From AWTP1-13 sp963840075 (GTDB lineage: Bacteria > Pseudomonadota > Alphaproteobacteria > Rhizobiales > Hyphomicrobiaceae), in contig CAWIXS010000007.1 of NCBI GenBank assembly GCA_963840075.1, positions 62,001-126,000 on the forward strand: 64,000 nt of DNA, given 5' to 3'. The translations under genes were made by a program, and so were the position numbers. Numbering within the stretch: the first letter of the stretch is position 1; the number at the start of each line of letters is the position of its first letter. Under the pieces are notes generated by a model, which ran no database searches, was not told the DNA's origin, and was given only the letters and a program-made list of their open reading frames with translations. Positions 62,670-64,000 of this stretch are shown here, piece after piece.

Positions 62670-63429
62670 TGGGGGCCTCGTCGGGCAAGGTGCGGCCGTT
62701 GTAGGTGACGACGGGACGCTGCGGTTTCGGCGGCTCCACGCCCGGCGCCGGTCGCTGCACCGCCCGCAGCTTGGCTGCGAGTCCATCCTTCCCGCATTGC
62801 GCTGTGGCAGCACCCGGGCCGAAGGTGACCTCTTCCTCCTCCCAGGCTGCATCGAGCGCTGCCAGGTCGTCCGGATTCTCGTCGCGCTCGCCCAGCAGGG
62901 CCTCAACGATGGCGCTCTGCGGCTTGGTCTCGGCCAGCGCCTGCACGCAGGAGAAGACCGAGGAATATGGCACCTTGCGCTTCTTCAGCCGCTGCCGGAT
63001 GGCCTCCAGGATGTGGGCGGTCTCGGCGATCAGGCCGCGCGCCTCTGCCTCGGGGATCTGGGAGAGAAACTCCAGCAGCAGCGGCAGGTGGTCGGGCAGC
63101 TCGCTGCCGGCCATGGCGAGACCGTGGCGCTCGTAGAGCGCCATCAGGTCCACCATGGCCTGGCCGCGGTCGCGGCTCTCACCGTGCACGTGCTCGAACA
63201 GATTGAGCGAGAGCGAGCGGGTGCGGTCGAACAGCAGCACATAGCGCTCCTGCAGGTCGTAGAGGTCGCGCGTGGCGATCTCCTCCAGCAGGCGGTCGAG
63301 CCGGTCGCGATTCTTCCGCGGCAGCCGGCCCTCGGCATCGACTGCGGCGCGCAGCTCGGGCACCGCGGCCTGCAGCTCGGCCGTCGGGTAGCTGAGCACT
63401 GCGGAGAGAACCTTGAGGGTGCGCTTCAT
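62662..63429 (-). CDS. narJ: Nitrate reductase molybdenum cofactor assembly chaperone
   Basis: 255 residues. The start TLKVLSAVLSYPTAELQ and LYDLQERYVLLFDRTRSLSLNLFEHVHGESRDRG are NarJ hallmarks, then GLAMAGSELPDHLPLLLEFLS. The C-terminal tail (EEEEVTFGPGAATAQC, PQRPVVTYNG) is the usual acidic-to-basic extension. It binds NarG before export-free membrane assembly and promotes Moco insertion. ATG overlaps narH stop (ATGA). Confidence 0.95.
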   Translation of the reverse strand: MKRTLKVLSAVLSYPTAELQAAVPELRAAVDAEGRLPRKNRDRLDRLLEEIATRDLYDLQERYVLLFDRTRSLSLNLFEHVHGESRDRGQAMVDLMALYERHGLAMAGSELPDHLPLLLEFLSQIPEAEARGLIAETAHILEAIRQRLKKRKVPYSSVFSCVQALAETKPQSAIVEALLGERDENPDDLAALDAAWEEEEVTFGPGAATAQCGKDGLAAKLRAVQRPAPGVEPPKPQRPVVTYNGRTLPDEAPNA

Positions 63430-64000
63430 GATGAGATGAACTCCGTGGGCGTGCGCACCGTCTTGGCGCGCGGGGTGCCGAACAGCCCGGTCTCGGTGCG
63501 GCCGTCCGAGCAGCCGTTGCCGAACGAGAAGCCGCACGAGCCTTTGAGGTCGTAGGCATCCTCGCCCAGCTCGCGATGCGCCGTCGGAATCACGAAGCGG
63601 TCCTCGTAGTTGGCGATCGCCATGATCCGGTACATGTCCTCGATGTGCGCGCCCGTGAGGCCAACGCGGCGCGCGATCGCCTCGTCGATGACGCCATCCA
63701 CCGTCTTGGCCCGCATGTAGGCGCGCATGGCGAGCATGCGCTCCAGCGCCAGGGCCACAGGCTCCTCGTTGCCGGCAGTCAGCAGGTTGGCGAGATAGCG
63801 CAGCGGGATGCGCAGCGAGCGCACGTCGGGCATCTCGCCGTCGCTGCCCATCCTGCCGGCCTCGGCGGCCGACTGGATCGGCGACAGCGGCGGCACGTAC
63901 CAGACCATGGGCAGCGTGCGGTACTCCGGGTGCAATGGGAAGGCGACCTTCCAGTCCATGGCCATCTTCCACACGGGCGACTTGCGCGCCGCCTCCAGCC
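63426..64000 (-). CDS. narH: Respiratory nitrate reductase beta subunit, C-terminal part
   Basis: The last 190 residues of NarH; the 5' part lies beyond the right edge. VAFPLHPEYRTLPMVWYVPPLSP, RSLRIPLRYLANLLTAGNEEPV and HIEDMYRIMAIANYEDRFVIP are conserved, and the end KGSCGFSFGNGCSDG carries late cysteines. NarH carries four iron-sulfur clusters between NarI and NarG. narG should lie immediately upstream outside the window. Confidence 0.95.
   Translation of the reverse strand, partial: LEAARKSPVWKMAMDWKVAFPLHPEYRTLPMVWYVPPLSPIQSAAEAGRMGSDGEMPDVRSLRIPLRYLANLLTAGNEEPVALALERMLAMRAYMRAKTVDGVIDEAIARRVGLTGAHIEDMYRIMAIANYEDRFVIPTAHRELGEDAYDLKGSCGFSFGNGCSDGRTETGLFGTPRAKTVRTPTEFISS

Overview
The window is GC-rich and carries features typical of alphaproteobacteria of the Rhizobiales/Hyphomicrobiales type. 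These are IS256-, IS1634-, IS110- and IS1182-type transposase genes, the dispersed palindromes beginning GGTTGGGT, the repeat that reads MPGLVPGIH when translated, a DUF6496 basic protein, a TonB/TonB-receptor pair, and ICMT next to an FAD reductase. The assignment is by gene content and style only; no rRNA or marker phylogeny is available here.

Left part (1-15.7 kb, all minus strand). Two MoeA-type molybdopterin genes, one fused to a periplasmic-binding-like domain, head the block. Below them lie a Tat-exported branched-chain-amino-acid-type substrate-binding protein, a 789-residue secreted two-module protein, a tightly packed livHMGF-type ABC transporter, a 382-residue secreted protein, a small cupredoxin-like protein, and a large membrane protein that runs off the left edge. 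The 789-residue protein is a fusion of a 382-residue-protein-like module and the periplasmic C-terminal module of the membrane protein. I do not recognise a described system with this composition, and it is my main candidate for something new.

15.8-22 kb: a tRNA-Asn fragment joined to a toxin-like fragment, argG, a DsbA-fold isomerase, small secreted and hydrolase genes, and repeat-rich DNA. 21.8-32.5 kb is mobile-element territory. It holds a truncated IS256 element inserted in an IS1634 remnant, small membrane and secreted proteins, a decayed mobC/relaxase module, and an IS1634 copy that itself carries an IS110 element. This nest cuts off the 3' half of a TonB-dependent receptor whose divergent partner is tonB.

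34.7-47.5 kb is mostly chromosomal: a panE-like reductase, a VOC protein, ICMT and an FAD reductase, an AI-2E-type permease, a membrane metallophosphoesterase, two substrate-binding proteins and an SDR. Several truncated genes are mixed in (FIST, DUF1989). 47.5-48.3 kb is a mosaic of fragments of XdhC, thiolase, hydantoinase A and a CueR-like MerR regulator.

48.3-59.7 kb is a copper/silver-type homeostasis island. It has a CueR-type promoter, an HMA-TauE/SafE-cupredoxin membrane protein, a broken copA start, an ArsR-rhodanese regulator with a perfect palindrome upstream, a SHOCT protein, and an adaptor/FtsX/ATPase exporter. It continues with a sensor kinase bearing a Met/His-rich periplasmic loop, its response regulator, a Met/His-rich secreted protein, a multicopper oxidase and a His-rich secreted protein. 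After fused remnants of 2-oxo-acid dehydrogenase E1 alpha and beta, the right edge is a respiratory nitrate reductase operon (narH-narJ-narI plus a PpiC isomerase). NarG needs molybdenum cofactor, which fits the two MoeA genes at the other end.
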